In this document: positions 7,804 to 15,939 of the stretch, piece after piece
Layout: the number at the start of each line of letters is the position of its first letter
Numbering within the stretch: the stretch's first letter is position 1
Assembly (NCBI GenBank): GCA_947626915.1
Contig: CANQUA010000004.1
Span: 1-64,000, forward strand
DNA from: an uncultured Lachnospiraceae bacterium
Lineage (GTDB): Bacteria; Bacillota; Clostridia; Lachnospirales; Lachnospiraceae
Length of the DNA stretch: 64,000 bases
Direction of reading: 5' to 3'
The notes under the pieces: generated by a model
Told to the model about the DNA's origin: nothing
The model's database searches: none
The model's input: the letters and a program-made list of their open reading frames with translations, nothing else
Position numbers and translations under genes: made by a program

Positions 7804-9171
7804 TCATAGGGTGAACTCCCATACGCCTGCGCCCGGCCGCGTCCGCTCCCGGCGGTATTGCGCGATACTCTTATTATAAAGTCGGATCGCTTTTCTCACA
7901 ACTGCTTCTTCGCGAAAATCTTCGGCTGTCCGGCGGGCCTGAGCGCGGAGGCGTTCCTGCAGCCGCGGATGTTCGGTGAAGAAAAGCAGCCGCCGGGCCA
8001 GCGCTTCTTCGCTTTCCGTTTCCGCGCAGAGGAGACCGTTGACGCCGTCCGTTACCAGGTCCCGGACGCCGCTGCCCGCCAGAGCGACGACCGGCGTGCC
8101 GCCGGCGAAAGCTTCCGGGATCACGATTCCCTGGGTTTCGGTCCGGGAGGCGAAAAAGAACGCGTCGGCCGCCGCGTAGTAGGGAGTCAGATCCCGGTGG
8201 GGGAGCTGTCCCAGGAAGAAAACCTCCTGCGTCAGTCCGAGCCGGCTGCGGAGCGCTTCATATTCCGTCCGGTCCGGCCCGTCGCCGATCAGGAGCAGCC
8301 GGAACGGGCGGGCGTAAAGCTCCTTGAAACAGGCGGCGCTCCGCAGCAGGAACGGAATGTTTTTCTCGTGGGCCATGCGGGATACCGACAGGAACAGGGG
8401 AATTTTTTCCGCCCGGAACCGTTTCCGGATCTGCCGGACCATTTCGGCGTCCGCCTGAAAGCACGCATCCTCGATGCCGGTGGGCAAAAGCGCGACCCGG
8501 TCCGGGTCGTATCCGCAGGTTTCGGTCAGGTAGTTCCGGATGCCGCCGGTGGGGGCAAAGACCTGGCAGCAGTTCTGGAGGAAGAGATGCAGGTAAAGGG
8601 GGACAATCCCGTCGCGGATGCCGGAAAGGGCCGTGCGTTCCATGCGTAAGCGGAAGCTGCCGGTTTCGCCCGCGTTCCGCTCCAGGCGGCGGACGCTTTT
8701 GAAAGAGCAGAGATACTGTTCGTAGCGGGTATGGTACGTAAATACCAGCGGCACGCCGTATTTGCGGGAGAGGGAAACGGCGGTGTTGCCCAGGACCACG
8801 GGATGGTGGACATGGATGAGATCGTAGCCGCCGCGGGCAAATGCCTCCTCGATGCGCGGGTCCAGCGGATTGGGAACCACCGTTCCGCCGGGGAAACGCC
8901 GGGCGAACGCGGCGCAGCGGAAGACGGGGACGGCCGGGGCGGGCGTGCTCGCAGGGATGCGGCTGTATCCGGCTGCGGGAATGTCCGGCGAGGGCTGCGG
9001 GCAATTTTCGGGATGCGTGGGGACCGTATTTTCGTATTTTTCCGGATATTCCGGCGCGAATACCGTGACCCGGTGTCCGGCCGCCTGCAGTCCCTGGGCC
9101 AGCAGTTCGACGGAGATGGGCACGCCGCCGACAAAGGGTTTATAGTTGTTGGTCATGAGCGCGATGTTCAT
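7804..9171 (-). CDS. family 4 glycosyltransferase
   Basis: 455 aa from the ATG preceded by GGAGGCGCTT; the track's upstream extension runs into the DedA gene. N-terminal MTNNYKPFVGGVPISVELLAQGL is the glycine-rich acceptor side of a GT-B fold. The C-terminal half has the donor-site EX7E motif in ETQGIVIPEAFAGGTPVVA. It resembles Gram-positive glycolipid synthases acting on diacylglycerol. It starts ten bases after the DedA stop, so the two are probably co-transcribed and act at the membrane. The acceptor is not established. Confidence 0.87.
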   Translation of the reverse strand: MNIALMTNNYKPFVGGVPISVELLAQGLQAAGHRVTVFAPEYPEKYENTVPTHPENCPQPSPDIPAAGYSRIPASTPAPAVPVFRCAAFARRFPGGTVVPNPLDPRIEEAFARGGYDLIHVHHPVVLGNTAVSLSRKYGVPLVFTYHTRYEQYLCSFKSVRRLERNAGETGSFRLRMERTALSGIRDGIVPLYLHLFLQNCCQVFAPTGGIRNYLTETCGYDPDRVALLPTGIEDACFQADAEMVRQIRKRFRAEKIPLFLSVSRMAHEKNIPFLLRSAACFKELYARPFRLLLIGDGPDRTEYEALRSRLGLTQEVFFLGQLPHRDLTPYYAAADAFFFASRTETQGIVIPEAFAGGTPVVALAGSGVRDLVTDGVNGLLCAETESEEALARRLLFFTEHPRLQERLRAQARRTAEDFREEAVVRKAIRLYNKSIAQYRRERTRPGAGVWEFTL

Positions 9172-9181
9172 AAGCGCCTCC

Positions 9182-9697
9182 TTATCCTCTTCCGAGCAGT
9201 CGGAAGACTTGTTCTCCGCAGGCGTAGCCGGCGCCCACAAACACCAGGTTCCAGACAATGATGCCCAGGGCGGAGCTGATTACGTACTGCGTCAGGTCCA
9301 TTTTCAGGATGCCGGCGGGGATGGAAACAATGGTGCGGGCGGCGGGGAAAAGCTTGGCGATGAAGATGCCGAAAAAGCCCTTTTGCCTGATCCAGTCCAG
9401 TTTCGTTTCCAGCTGACGGCGCTTGTCGGGGTGACGGTCCATGTAGCGCTGCAGGATTCTGCTTCCTCCGAAACGGCCGATCCCGTAGAGGATCATGCTT
9501 CCGATGAGGCCGGCCGCCACGGTGACGGTCATGACGCGTAAGAAGCTGATCTGCCCCCTGGCCGCCATGACGCCGGACAGCGGCATGACGACGCCGGCGG
9601 GGAAACCGGGCAGGTTCATATATTCCAGCAGTACGATGGTAAAGATAGCCGCTTCGCCGTAGCGGAGAAAGTATGCGGTAAAAGTTGTGATGTCCAT
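9182..9697 (-). CDS. DedA-family membrane protein
   Basis: 171 aa from the ATG preceded by AAGGAGGCGGAC. The DedA/SNARE-associated fold is shown by EYMNLPGFPAGVVMPLSG near the start and by FPAARTIVSIPAGILKM in the middle, with three to four hydrophobic segments. DedA proteins are linked to lipid-carrier flipping and envelope homeostasis. Its coupling to a GT4 gene suggests lipid or glycolipid trafficking. Slightly shorter than the usual ~200 aa. Confidence 0.92.
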   Translation of the reverse strand: MDITTFTAYFLRYGEAAIFTIVLLEYMNLPGFPAGVVMPLSGVMAARGQISFLRVMTVTVAAGLIGSMILYGIGRFGGSRILQRYMDRHPDKRRQLETKLDWIRQKGFFGIFIAKLFPAARTIVSIPAGILKMDLTQYVISSALGIIVWNLVFVGAGYACGEQVFRLLGRG

Positions 9698-9856
9698 AAT
9701 GTCCGCCTCCTTTTCCCTTATCATAAAAGGCGAAACTAAAAATGACCGGCAGGAAAAATGAAAGAATTTCTAAAGAATCGCTGTGTTTTTTCGCAGGTGC
9801 CGGAAAGGGATACGCCGCGCGCGGGGCCGGGTAAATTTCTCTTGGGAAAATTTCTC

Positions 9857-9884
9857 TTGCATTTTTGGCGAGGGATTATATAAT
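9857..9884 (+). promoter_or_regulatory. promoter upstream of the ABC-F leader
   Basis: TTGCAT, 16-base spacer, TATAAT on the plus strand. It would start a transcript about 640 bases before the ABC-F gene, making an unusually long leader. Short ORFs lie early in that leader: MTGR from the ATG at 9928 and MKQIAADLWR from the ATG at 9953. They could be attenuation peptides, as known for several ABC-F resistance genes; that role is inference. Confidence 0.65.
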
Positions 9885-10117
9885 AGAAGTAAGAAAAAAG
9901 AAAGGCGCTGCGGCGCAGGGTGAGGAAATGACCGGGAGATAGTTGTATTTCGATGAAGCAAATAGCGGCGGACCTATGGAGATAGGTTTATTTGCATGCA
10001 CCGAAATCGATTATCTCACAAACGGCGGATCCTTTTTCTGCGTCCGGTTGGGCGGAAAGACAGGATTTGTTTGTGTGAGTCTGTTTTCGGTGAGAGAGCA
10101 GGCTTTTTTGTTGTCCG

Positions 10118-10450
10118 GAGAAGCGGCCGGATACGGTTTGGAAAGGCAGCCGGGGTAATGTTTGGAGAGCCAGCCGGGAACTGCCTGGGGAGCTGCCCGG
10201 GTGCGGCTGTCTGAAAAGGCAGCCGGGTAATGCTTGGAGAGCCAGCTTTGCAGTGCTTAGAGAGGTAGCTGGGGGAGTTGACTGGTGCGGCTGTCTGGAA
10301 AGGCGGCCAGGTATTGTTTGGCGGGCCAGCCAGGAGCTGCCTGGGGGGGAGTCGGCCAGGTACGGCTGTTTCCGGAAAGGCAGCCGGGTACTGTTTGGCT
10401 CCTCAGCCAGGCATTATCCGGAAAAGCGGCCGGGTTTCTCCTGGCGTGGG
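10118..10450 (+). repeat. imperfect tandem repeats in the ABC-F leader
   Basis: Repeat copies begin with GAAAAGGCAGCCGGGTA-like sequence at about 10118, 10141, 10213, 10298, 10375 and 10420. Full units are about 72-85 bases and share GNTTGG...CAGCC...GTGCGGCTGTCTG. The units are rich in complementary CAGCC/GGCTG segments and would fold into serial hairpins. ORFs through the repeats are in several frames without clear ribosome-binding sites, so I read the region as non-coding leader. The rest of 9885-10117 holds only the short ORFs described at the promoter. Confidence 0.7.
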
Positions 10451-10527
10451 GCCTGCGGGTATGGAATGTCATGGAAGTTTTGAACGAAGGCGCGCATGTG
10501 CGGCGCGCGGATTGACAGGAGGGGTTT

Positions 10528-12069
10528 ATGGTGCAGATCAAACATCTGACGATTACACACAGAAAGGACCTGCGGGTGATCCTGCGGGATTTTAACTGCG
10601 TATTGAATAACGGCGACAAGGCGGTGATGATCGGCGAGGAGGGCGACGGCAAATCGACGCTGCTGAAATGGATCGGCAGTCCGGAATGGATCGACGGGTA
10701 CTGCGAGGCGGAGGGGGAACGAATCCTGAACGGCGCCCGCCTGGGGTATCTTCCCCAGGAATTGTCCGCCGCGGAAGGCGCAAAGAGCATCTGCGAATTT
10801 TTTGCGGAGCAGGAGAGTTTTGCGGATAAGACGCCGCGGGAGCTTTCGCGGCTGGCGCGGGAATTTCAGCTGCCTGCGGATTTTTATTATGACGGGCGGC
10901 GGATGGACACGCTGTCCGGCGGAGAGAAAGTGAAAGCCCAAATCCTCCGGCTGCTGCTGGACGAACCGGACGTGCTGCTGCTGGACGAGCCCTCCAACGA
11001 TATCGACGTGGAGACGCTGGAATGGCTGGAACGTCTGATCCTGGAGTGGCCGGGGATCGTGCTGTTCATTTCCCATGACGAGACGCTGATCGAGAGGACC
11101 GCCAATATGGTGATCCATCTGGAACAGGTGCGCCGCAAGACCGAGTGCCGCCATACGGTGGCGCACGTCCCTTACCTGACGTATAAGGCGGAGCGGGAGG
11201 CGCGGTTTGCAAAGCAGGCGCAGCAGGCGGAGAGCGACCGGCGGGAAAAGCGGCTGAGGGATGAGAAATACCGCCGGATCTACCAGAGCGTGGACCACGC
11301 CCAGCGGGTGATCTCCCGGCAGGATCCCGGCGGGGCGAGGCTGCTGAAGAAAAAGATGCACGCGGTCAAATCGCTGGAACGCCGGTTCGCGCGTGAAGAT
11401 GAGCAGATGACGCGGATGCCGGAGGAGGAGACGGCGATCTATTTCCGGCTGGGAGAAAAGGACGCGGAGGTTCCGGCCGGGAAAACGGTGCTGGAGTATT
11501 CGCTGAACAGGCTGGATACCCCGGATGGCGCGAGGACGCTGGCGCGGGACATTTTCCTGCGCGTCCGCGGGTCGGAAAAGCTTTGTATTACCGGGAAAAA
11601 CGGCTGCGGCAAGACCACATTGCTGCGGAGGATTGCGGAGCAGCTGCTGAAACGGACGGATATCCGCGCCGAATATATGCCTCAGAATTATGAAGAAATG
11701 CTGGAGCTGGAGATGACGCCGGTGGATTATCTGGACCGGACGGGCGATCAGGAAGAACGTACCCGCATCCGCACATATCTGGGAACGCTGAAATATACGG
11801 CGGATGAGATGGAACACCCGATCGCGGAATTATCCGGCGGGCAGAAGGCCAAGATCCTGCTGCTGAAAATGAGTCTGTCGGGGGCCAACGTATTGATTCT
11901 GGACGAGCCGACCAGAAATCTGTCGCCTTTGTCGGGGCCGGTGCTCCGGCAGATGCTGAGAGATTTTCCGGGCGCGATCCTCAGCGTTTCCCACGACCGG
12001 AAATATATGGCGGAGGTTTGCGGGAGAGTGCTCCGGATGACGGAGACAGGGCTGAAGGCTATTGGCTGA
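10528..12069 (+). CDS. ABC-F family ATPase (ribosome-associated, possible antibiotic resistance)
   Basis: 513 aa with a strong GGAGGGGTTT ribosome-binding site. Two ABC ATPase domains lie in one chain without membrane segments. NBD1 has Walker A GEEGDGKST, signature LSGGEKVKAQ and Walker B VLLLDEPSND. A charged helical linker (EKRLRDEKYRRIYQSV) follows. NBD2 has GKNGCGKTT, LSGGQKAKIL and VLILDEPTRN. ABC-F proteins act on the ribosome exit site; some displace antibiotics, others tune translation. The long structured leader would fit drug-inducible attenuation, but the sequence alone does not tell a resistance factor from a housekeeping member. Confidence 0.9.
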   Translation: MVQIKHLTITHRKDLRVILRDFNCVLNNGDKAVMIGEEGDGKSTLLKWIGSPEWIDGYCEAEGERILNGARLGYLPQELSAAEGAKSICEFFAEQESFADKTPRELSRLAREFQLPADFYYDGRRMDTLSGGEKVKAQILRLLLDEPDVLLLDEPSNDIDVETLEWLERLILEWPGIVLFISHDETLIERTANMVIHLEQVRRKTECRHTVAHVPYLTYKAEREARFAKQAQQAESDRREKRLRDEKYRRIYQSVDHAQRVISRQDPGGARLLKKKMHAVKSLERRFAREDEQMTRMPEEETAIYFRLGEKDAEVPAGKTVLEYSLNRLDTPDGARTLARDIFLRVRGSEKLCITGKNGCGKTTLLRRIAEQLLKRTDIRAEYMPQNYEEMLELEMTPVDYLDRTGDQEERTRIRTYLGTLKYTADEMEHPIAELSGGQKAKILLLKMSLSGANVLILDEPTRNLSPLSGPVLRQMLRDFPGAILSVSHDRKYMAEVCGRVLRMTETGLKAIG

Positions 12070-12075
12070 GCCTTG

Positions 12076-12699
12076 TCAGAAATCAGCCCCGGCCTGCGCC
12101 TGGCCGGTCAGTCCGAGCCGTACCGCTCCCAGGAGCTGCACGTCTTCCTCCTGGTGGGTCGAGAGCAGGAGCAGTTTTCCGGCAGTTTTCTCTTTCATAT
12201 AGGAAATGACGGAAATCCGAGTCTCTTCGTCCAGTCCCGTAAACGGTTCGTCCATCAGAAGCACGTCGAAGGGAGCCAGGAGAGCCCGGCAGATGGCGGT
12301 CCGGCGTTTCATGCCGCCGCTCAGGGTAGAGACGGGGCGCGAGAGGGATTCCGCGGGCAGCAGGCGGCAGAGTTCGGCGCATACCTGCTTTTCGGAGAGA
12401 CGTTTTCCGGTGACCATCATCACGTTTTCTACGGGCGTGAATGCTTCGCAGAGCCGGTCTTCCTGGAAAACGGCGGAGAAGCGCGGGGTAAAAGTGCCTC
12501 CCGGCCTGCCCGCGTCCCAGCGGATCTCGCCGCCGTCCGCCGTCTCCAGACCCATCAGGATGCGGAAAAGCGTGGTTTTGCCGGAGCCGGACGGGGCCAT
12601 GAGGCAGTAGATGCGGCCGCTTTCCAGCTCCATGGAGACCCCGGTCAGCACGTCCAGATTGCCGAACGATTTGCGCAGGTCACGAACGGTCAGTTTCAT
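12076..12699 (-). CDS. ABC transporter ATPase, SsuB/TauB-like
   Basis: 207 aa. Walker A is APSGSGKTT, the Q-loop lies at VFQED, the signature is LSGGMKRR and Walker B is VLLMDEPFTGLD. The small size and sequence fit the nitrate/sulfonate/taurine importer family. It overlaps the permease gene by about 20 bases, so the two are coupled. It should energise uptake with the downstream-numbered permease and lipoprotein. Substrate is not evident. Confidence 0.92.
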   Translation of the reverse strand: MKLTVRDLRKSFGNLDVLTGVSMELESGRIYCLMAPSGSGKTTLFRILMGLETADGGEIRWDAGRPGGTFTPRFSAVFQEDRLCEAFTPVENVMMVTGKRLSEKQVCAELCRLLPAESLSRPVSTLSGGMKRRTAICRALLAPFDVLLMDEPFTGLDEETRISVISYMKEKTAGKLLLLSTHQEEDVQLLGAVRLGLTGQAQAGADF

Positions 12700-13459
12700 G
12701 GACAGTTCCTCCGTTTCTCTGCAGTTTGGAAAGCGCCAGCAGGAAGAGCCGTTCGAACAGGGCGCTGATGACGATGATCACGAAGGTCCAGGCGAACAGA
12801 TCGGACGTGTCCAGGTAGATCTTGGACATGTAAAGCTGTTCGCCGATGGAATGATCCGGCACGCCGATGACCTCCGCGGCGACGCCGGATTTCCAGCTCA
12901 TGCCCAGGGCCACCCGGCAGCCGCTCAGCAGATAGGGCAGCAGGGCAGGCATGTAAATAAAGCGGATCTGTTTCAGGGCGGGGACACGGAAAATCTGCGC
13001 CATTTCCAGCAGCCCGGGATCGGTGCTTTCCAGGCCCGCGAGGGTATTCACGTAGATCATGGGCAGCACGACCAGAAACGCGATAAAGACCGCCAGCATC
13101 CGCGAACCGACCCAGATCAGGGCCAGGATGACGAAGGACGCTACCGGAATGGATTTCAGCAGAGAAATGACAGGGGCCAGCAGTTCCCGGATCAGCGGGA
13201 AACGGTAGGCCAGGCTGCCGGTCAGCAGGCCGCCGGAAAAGCCCAGCAGGAACCCCAGGCTGATCTTGGCGAAGGAATGCGCGATCGAGAGCCAGAATTC
13301 CCCGCTGGGCAGCAGGCGCAGAAGCGCCAGCGCCGCGTCAATGGGGCCGACCAGGATAATGTTGTTGCGGATCAGCCGCGCGGCGGCCTGCCAGACCAGC
13401 AGCCAGAAAAGGATGATGGCGGACCGCCGCAGCGCGGATGAGGAAAGAAACGGGTTCAT
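12680..13459 (-). CDS. ABC transporter permease, SsuC/TauC-like
   Basis: 259 aa, starting at an ATG with CAGGAGATATTCC upstream. About six hydrophobic helices are visible, and the cytoplasmic EAA-type loop is GCRVALGMSWKSGVAAEVIG, which is typical of BPD_transp_1 permeases for aliphatic sulfonates, taurine or nitrate. Middle gene of the three-gene operon. Confidence 0.92.
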   Translation of the reverse strand: MNPFLSSSALRRSAIILFWLLVWQAAARLIRNNIILVGPIDAALALLRLLPSGEFWLSIAHSFAKISLGFLLGFSGGLLTGSLAYRFPLIRELLAPVISLLKSIPVASFVILALIWVGSRMLAVFIAFLVVLPMIYVNTLAGLESTDPGLLEMAQIFRVPALKQIRFIYMPALLPYLLSGCRVALGMSWKSGVAAEVIGVPDHSIGEQLYMSKIYLDTSDLFAWTFVIIVISALFERLFLLALSKLQRNGGTVHETDRS

Positions 13460-13488
13460 GGAATATCTCCTGTGCGGGGCGGATGCGT

Positions 13489-14667
13489 TTACCGGGCGAA
13501 ATAGAAGGCGTCGTCGGGAAGCTGTCCGCCTACCGAAGTCGGATCCATTTCATAAAGGACGTTTAAATAACCGCTCAGCATCTCCTTCATCTGGTCGCCC
13601 TCGATGCAGACGATGCTGCAGTAGGGAAGCGCTTTCTGGGCTACCGGGGCTTTCTCGATGATGCCGAACTGGGCGACCAGTTCCGCGGCTCCCGCCACGT
13701 CGTCATTGGCGAAGCCGGCGGACGCGGCATGTTCATCCATGAAAAGCTTCACGGCCGCGGCGGAGGCTTCGTCCGCCAGCAGTTCGCTGCGGACTACGGT
13801 AACGCCGGTGACCAGACTGCCGCCGCCCTCCTGTCCCTCCTGGGCCTTGTCCCATTCCGCGGTCAGATCCAGGACGATCTTCAGGGCCTCATTCTGGGCC
13901 ATGGCGACGGTGACGAAGGGCTGGGGCAGCAGGCCGATGGCGTCGGCCTGTTCCTTTAAGACGGCGGCGACTTCCGTCGGCTCGGATTTATATTCAATGG
14001 TCAGATCGTCCGCGGACATGCCGTTGACGGCCAGCAGATGCTGGAATACGTAATCGGGCGTGGTGCCTTTGCCCGTCATGTAAACGGTTTTGCCCGCCAG
14101 ATCCGGGATGCTCTGGATGGAATCGTCGGCTGCCACCACATACAGAACGCCCAGCGTATTGATATTCAGGACGTTGACGCTCTGGCTGGTGCGCTGGTAG
14201 AGGATCGAGGACATATTGGCCGGAACCAGAACGATGTCCAGATCCTTGCTGACGACCTTGGCCACCAGTTCGGAGGCGTCGGATACCATCGTAAATTCAT
14301 AGCTTCCTTCGGCTTCGCCTTTTTCCGCCTTGTCCATCAGGGATACCAGACCCATGGAGGTCGGGCCCTTGAGGGAGCCGATGCGCAGCGTTACGGGCTC
14401 GGACTGTCCGGGGCCTTCCAGGCTGACTTCCGCGGCGGTCGTCTCCGCGGCCGTGGTGGTTTCCGGCGCAGCAGTCGTTTCCGCGGCCGTGGTGGTTTCC
14501 GGCGCAGCGGTCGTCTCCGCGGCGGTGGTTTCCGGAGCGGCGGTGGTCGTTTCGGCTGCGGTTGTGGTTCCTGCGGCAGTGGTTTCAGAGGTGGATGGGC
14601 CGGAGCAGCCGGATAAGAGGGCCGCCCCCATGGCGAACGCCATCACAATAGAGAGTGTCTTTTTCAT
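13489..14667 (-). CDS. substrate-binding lipoprotein, SsuA/NMT1-like
   Basis: 392 aa. A lipoprotein signal peptide ends in the lipobox LSGCS (Cys about 21). It is followed by ~60 residues of low-complexity Thr/Ala/Glu/Pro repeats (units like ETTAAPETTTAA), a flexible spacer to the membrane. The binding domain covers about residues 95-390 (VTLRIGSLKGPTSMGLVSLM; VYMTGKGTTPDYVFQHLL), a pattern of SsuA/ThiY/NMT1 proteins. First gene of the operon, behind paired upstream repeats. The ligand could be a sulfonate, nitrate-like anion or thiamin precursor. Confidence 0.9.
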   Translation of the reverse strand: MKKTLSIVMAFAMGAALLSGCSGPSTSETTAAGTTTAAETTTAAPETTAAETTAAPETTTAAETTAAPETTTAAETTAAEVSLEGPGQSEPVTLRIGSLKGPTSMGLVSLMDKAEKGEAEGSYEFTMVSDASELVAKVVSKDLDIVLVPANMSSILYQRTSQSVNVLNINTLGVLYVVAADDSIQSIPDLAGKTVYMTGKGTTPDYVFQHLLAVNGMSADDLTIEYKSEPTEVAAVLKEQADAIGLLPQPFVTVAMAQNEALKIVLDLTAEWDKAQEGQEGGGSLVTGVTVVRSELLADEASAAAVKLFMDEHAASAGFANDDVAGAAELVAQFGIIEKAPVAQKALPYCSIVCIEGDQMKEMLSGYLNVLYEMDPTSVGGQLPDDAFYFAR

Positions 14668-14693
14668 AATTCATTTCCTCGCTTTCTTTTCTT

Positions 14694-14784
14694 CTCTGTC
14701 AGGAAATACCTTTCAGATGAGTATACCCTAAAACGGGAGGTCAGCGGTCGTTTTGCCTCTGTCAGGTATAACCTTTCAGGTGAG
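14694..14784 (-). promoter_or_regulatory. paired 28-bp direct repeats upstream of the SsuABC-like operon
   Basis: Two copies (14694-14721 and 14757-14784) match at 24 of 28 positions, starting CTCTGTCAGG and ending CTTTCAGRTGAG. Their starts are 63 bases apart, six helical turns. Each contains a partial dyad of AGGT/ACCT type. A minus-strand TATACT (near 14722-14727) lies between them. They look like binding sites for a regulator of the operon. The remaining DNA up to the carbonic-anhydrase start holds a second possible -10 near 14830 and no gene. Confidence 0.6.
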
Positions 14785-15161
14785 CATCAGGCGGACCCGG
14801 CGTATCCCGCGTCCGGACCGACGGGATGAGTATAGCACATAAGAAGCGTTTCGTCTAGTGGCAAGTTTTACAGGATTGCGGTGCGCGATCTCTTAATTTT
14901 ATGAAAATGCGGTAGAAATCGGCGTTCGGATATAGTATACTGAGTATGACGGAGGCGGGGCCGGCGGATTGTTTTCTCTGTGACGGAGACGCTGACGGAG
15001 GATCGCAGCGGTTTGGGTACAGGAGCGGCCGGACTGCTGACAGCGTATTTTATAGAAAGAAAATGTACCAATCCGCAGGATCTGAACCGGCATGGCACAC
15101 AGATCCCGGAGAGGGCCTGCAAACGCTACTGCTACATTATTATAAGGGGGATATGCATAAG

Positions 15162-15734
15162 ATGAGTGCAGCGACCGTAACATGCACCGCCGCGGAGGCG
15201 GTTGAGAAACTGAAAGAAGGGAACGCGCGTTATCTGGATGCGGCGAAAGGGGAGGGCGACGTTTCCCGGCAGCTGCGGGAGAAGACCTGCGCGGAGGGCC
15301 AGGCGCCTTACGCCATTGTGATCACCTGCTCCGATTCCCGGGTGATACCGGAGAGCATTTTCAGCGCGGGGATCGGCGATCTTTTCGTGATCCGCGTGGC
15401 CGGCAATGTGATCGACAATCACCAGCTGGGCAGCGTTGAATACGCCGCCGAGCATTTAGGCTGCCGCCTGATCGTCGTCATGGGCCATAATCACTGCGGG
15501 GCCGTGGACGCCGCGATTCATCACGATCCGGAGGGCTACATCAAATTCATCACGGACGAGATCCGCAGGGCCGTCGGGGAGGAGACGGACGATTATAAGG
15601 CATGCTGTCTGAATGTGCGGCGCAGCATCCGGGTCATTGAGGACAGCCTGGAGATCCGGCAGGAGGAAGAGCGGGGCCTGCGGGTCGTTGGGGCGATGTA
15701 TCATCTCGAAGACGGCAGAGTGGAGTTTTTGTGA
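15162..15734 (+). CDS. beta-carbonic anhydrase
   Basis: About 190 aa. Zinc-site motifs are clear: CSDSR (Cys and the Asp/Arg dyad) and GHNHCG (His and Cys), the signature of beta-class carbonic anhydrases that interconvert CO2 and bicarbonate in the cytoplasm. The track ORF is open far upstream, but AAGGGGG at 15144-15150 points to the ATG at 15162, or less well the in-frame ATG at 15153 only two bases away. Monocistronic by spacing and strand; divergent from the SsuABC-like operon. Confidence 0.93.
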   Translation: MSAATVTCTAAEAVEKLKEGNARYLDAAKGEGDVSRQLREKTCAEGQAPYAIVITCSDSRVIPESIFSAGIGDLFVIRVAGNVIDNHQLGSVEYAAEHLGCRLIVVMGHNHCGAVDAAIHHDPEGYIKFITDEIRRAVGEETDDYKACCLNVRRSIRVIEDSLEIRQEEERGLRVVGAMYHLEDGRVEFL

Positions 15735-15837
15735 GCATTTCTGAGGAATGTCCGCGCCGGGGAGGCGGGTCCGAATACCCGCTTCGGCGACGGCGTACAG
15801 AGGGTGGAAAATCTTTGGCAAAACCGGAAAATTTTTG

Positions 15838-15864
15838 TTGACATTCGGGGGGGTAAGATATAAT
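15838..15864 (+). promoter_or_regulatory. promoter of the surface-protein gene
   Basis: A perfect TTGACA is followed after 15 bases by TATAAT (or 17 bases by TAATAA). It lies about 75 bases before the surface-protein start codon, which has its own GGAAAGGAGG site. Confidence 0.7.
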
Positions 15865-15939
15865 AATAGATGAAAGGGAACGATTTTTTTACATGGCGCT
15901 GAATGTGAAACGGCTAATCGGAAAGGAGGCAACAGATTT

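Noticed and set aside
10118-10450. CRISPR array in the ABC-F leader
   Set aside because: Copies are imperfect, unevenly spaced and contiguous, with no unique spacers and no cas genes nearby.
10253-10595. Several plus-strand ORFs through the leader repeats of the ABC-F gene
   Set aside because: They occur in several overlapping frames, lack good ribosome-binding sites and consist of the repeat itself.
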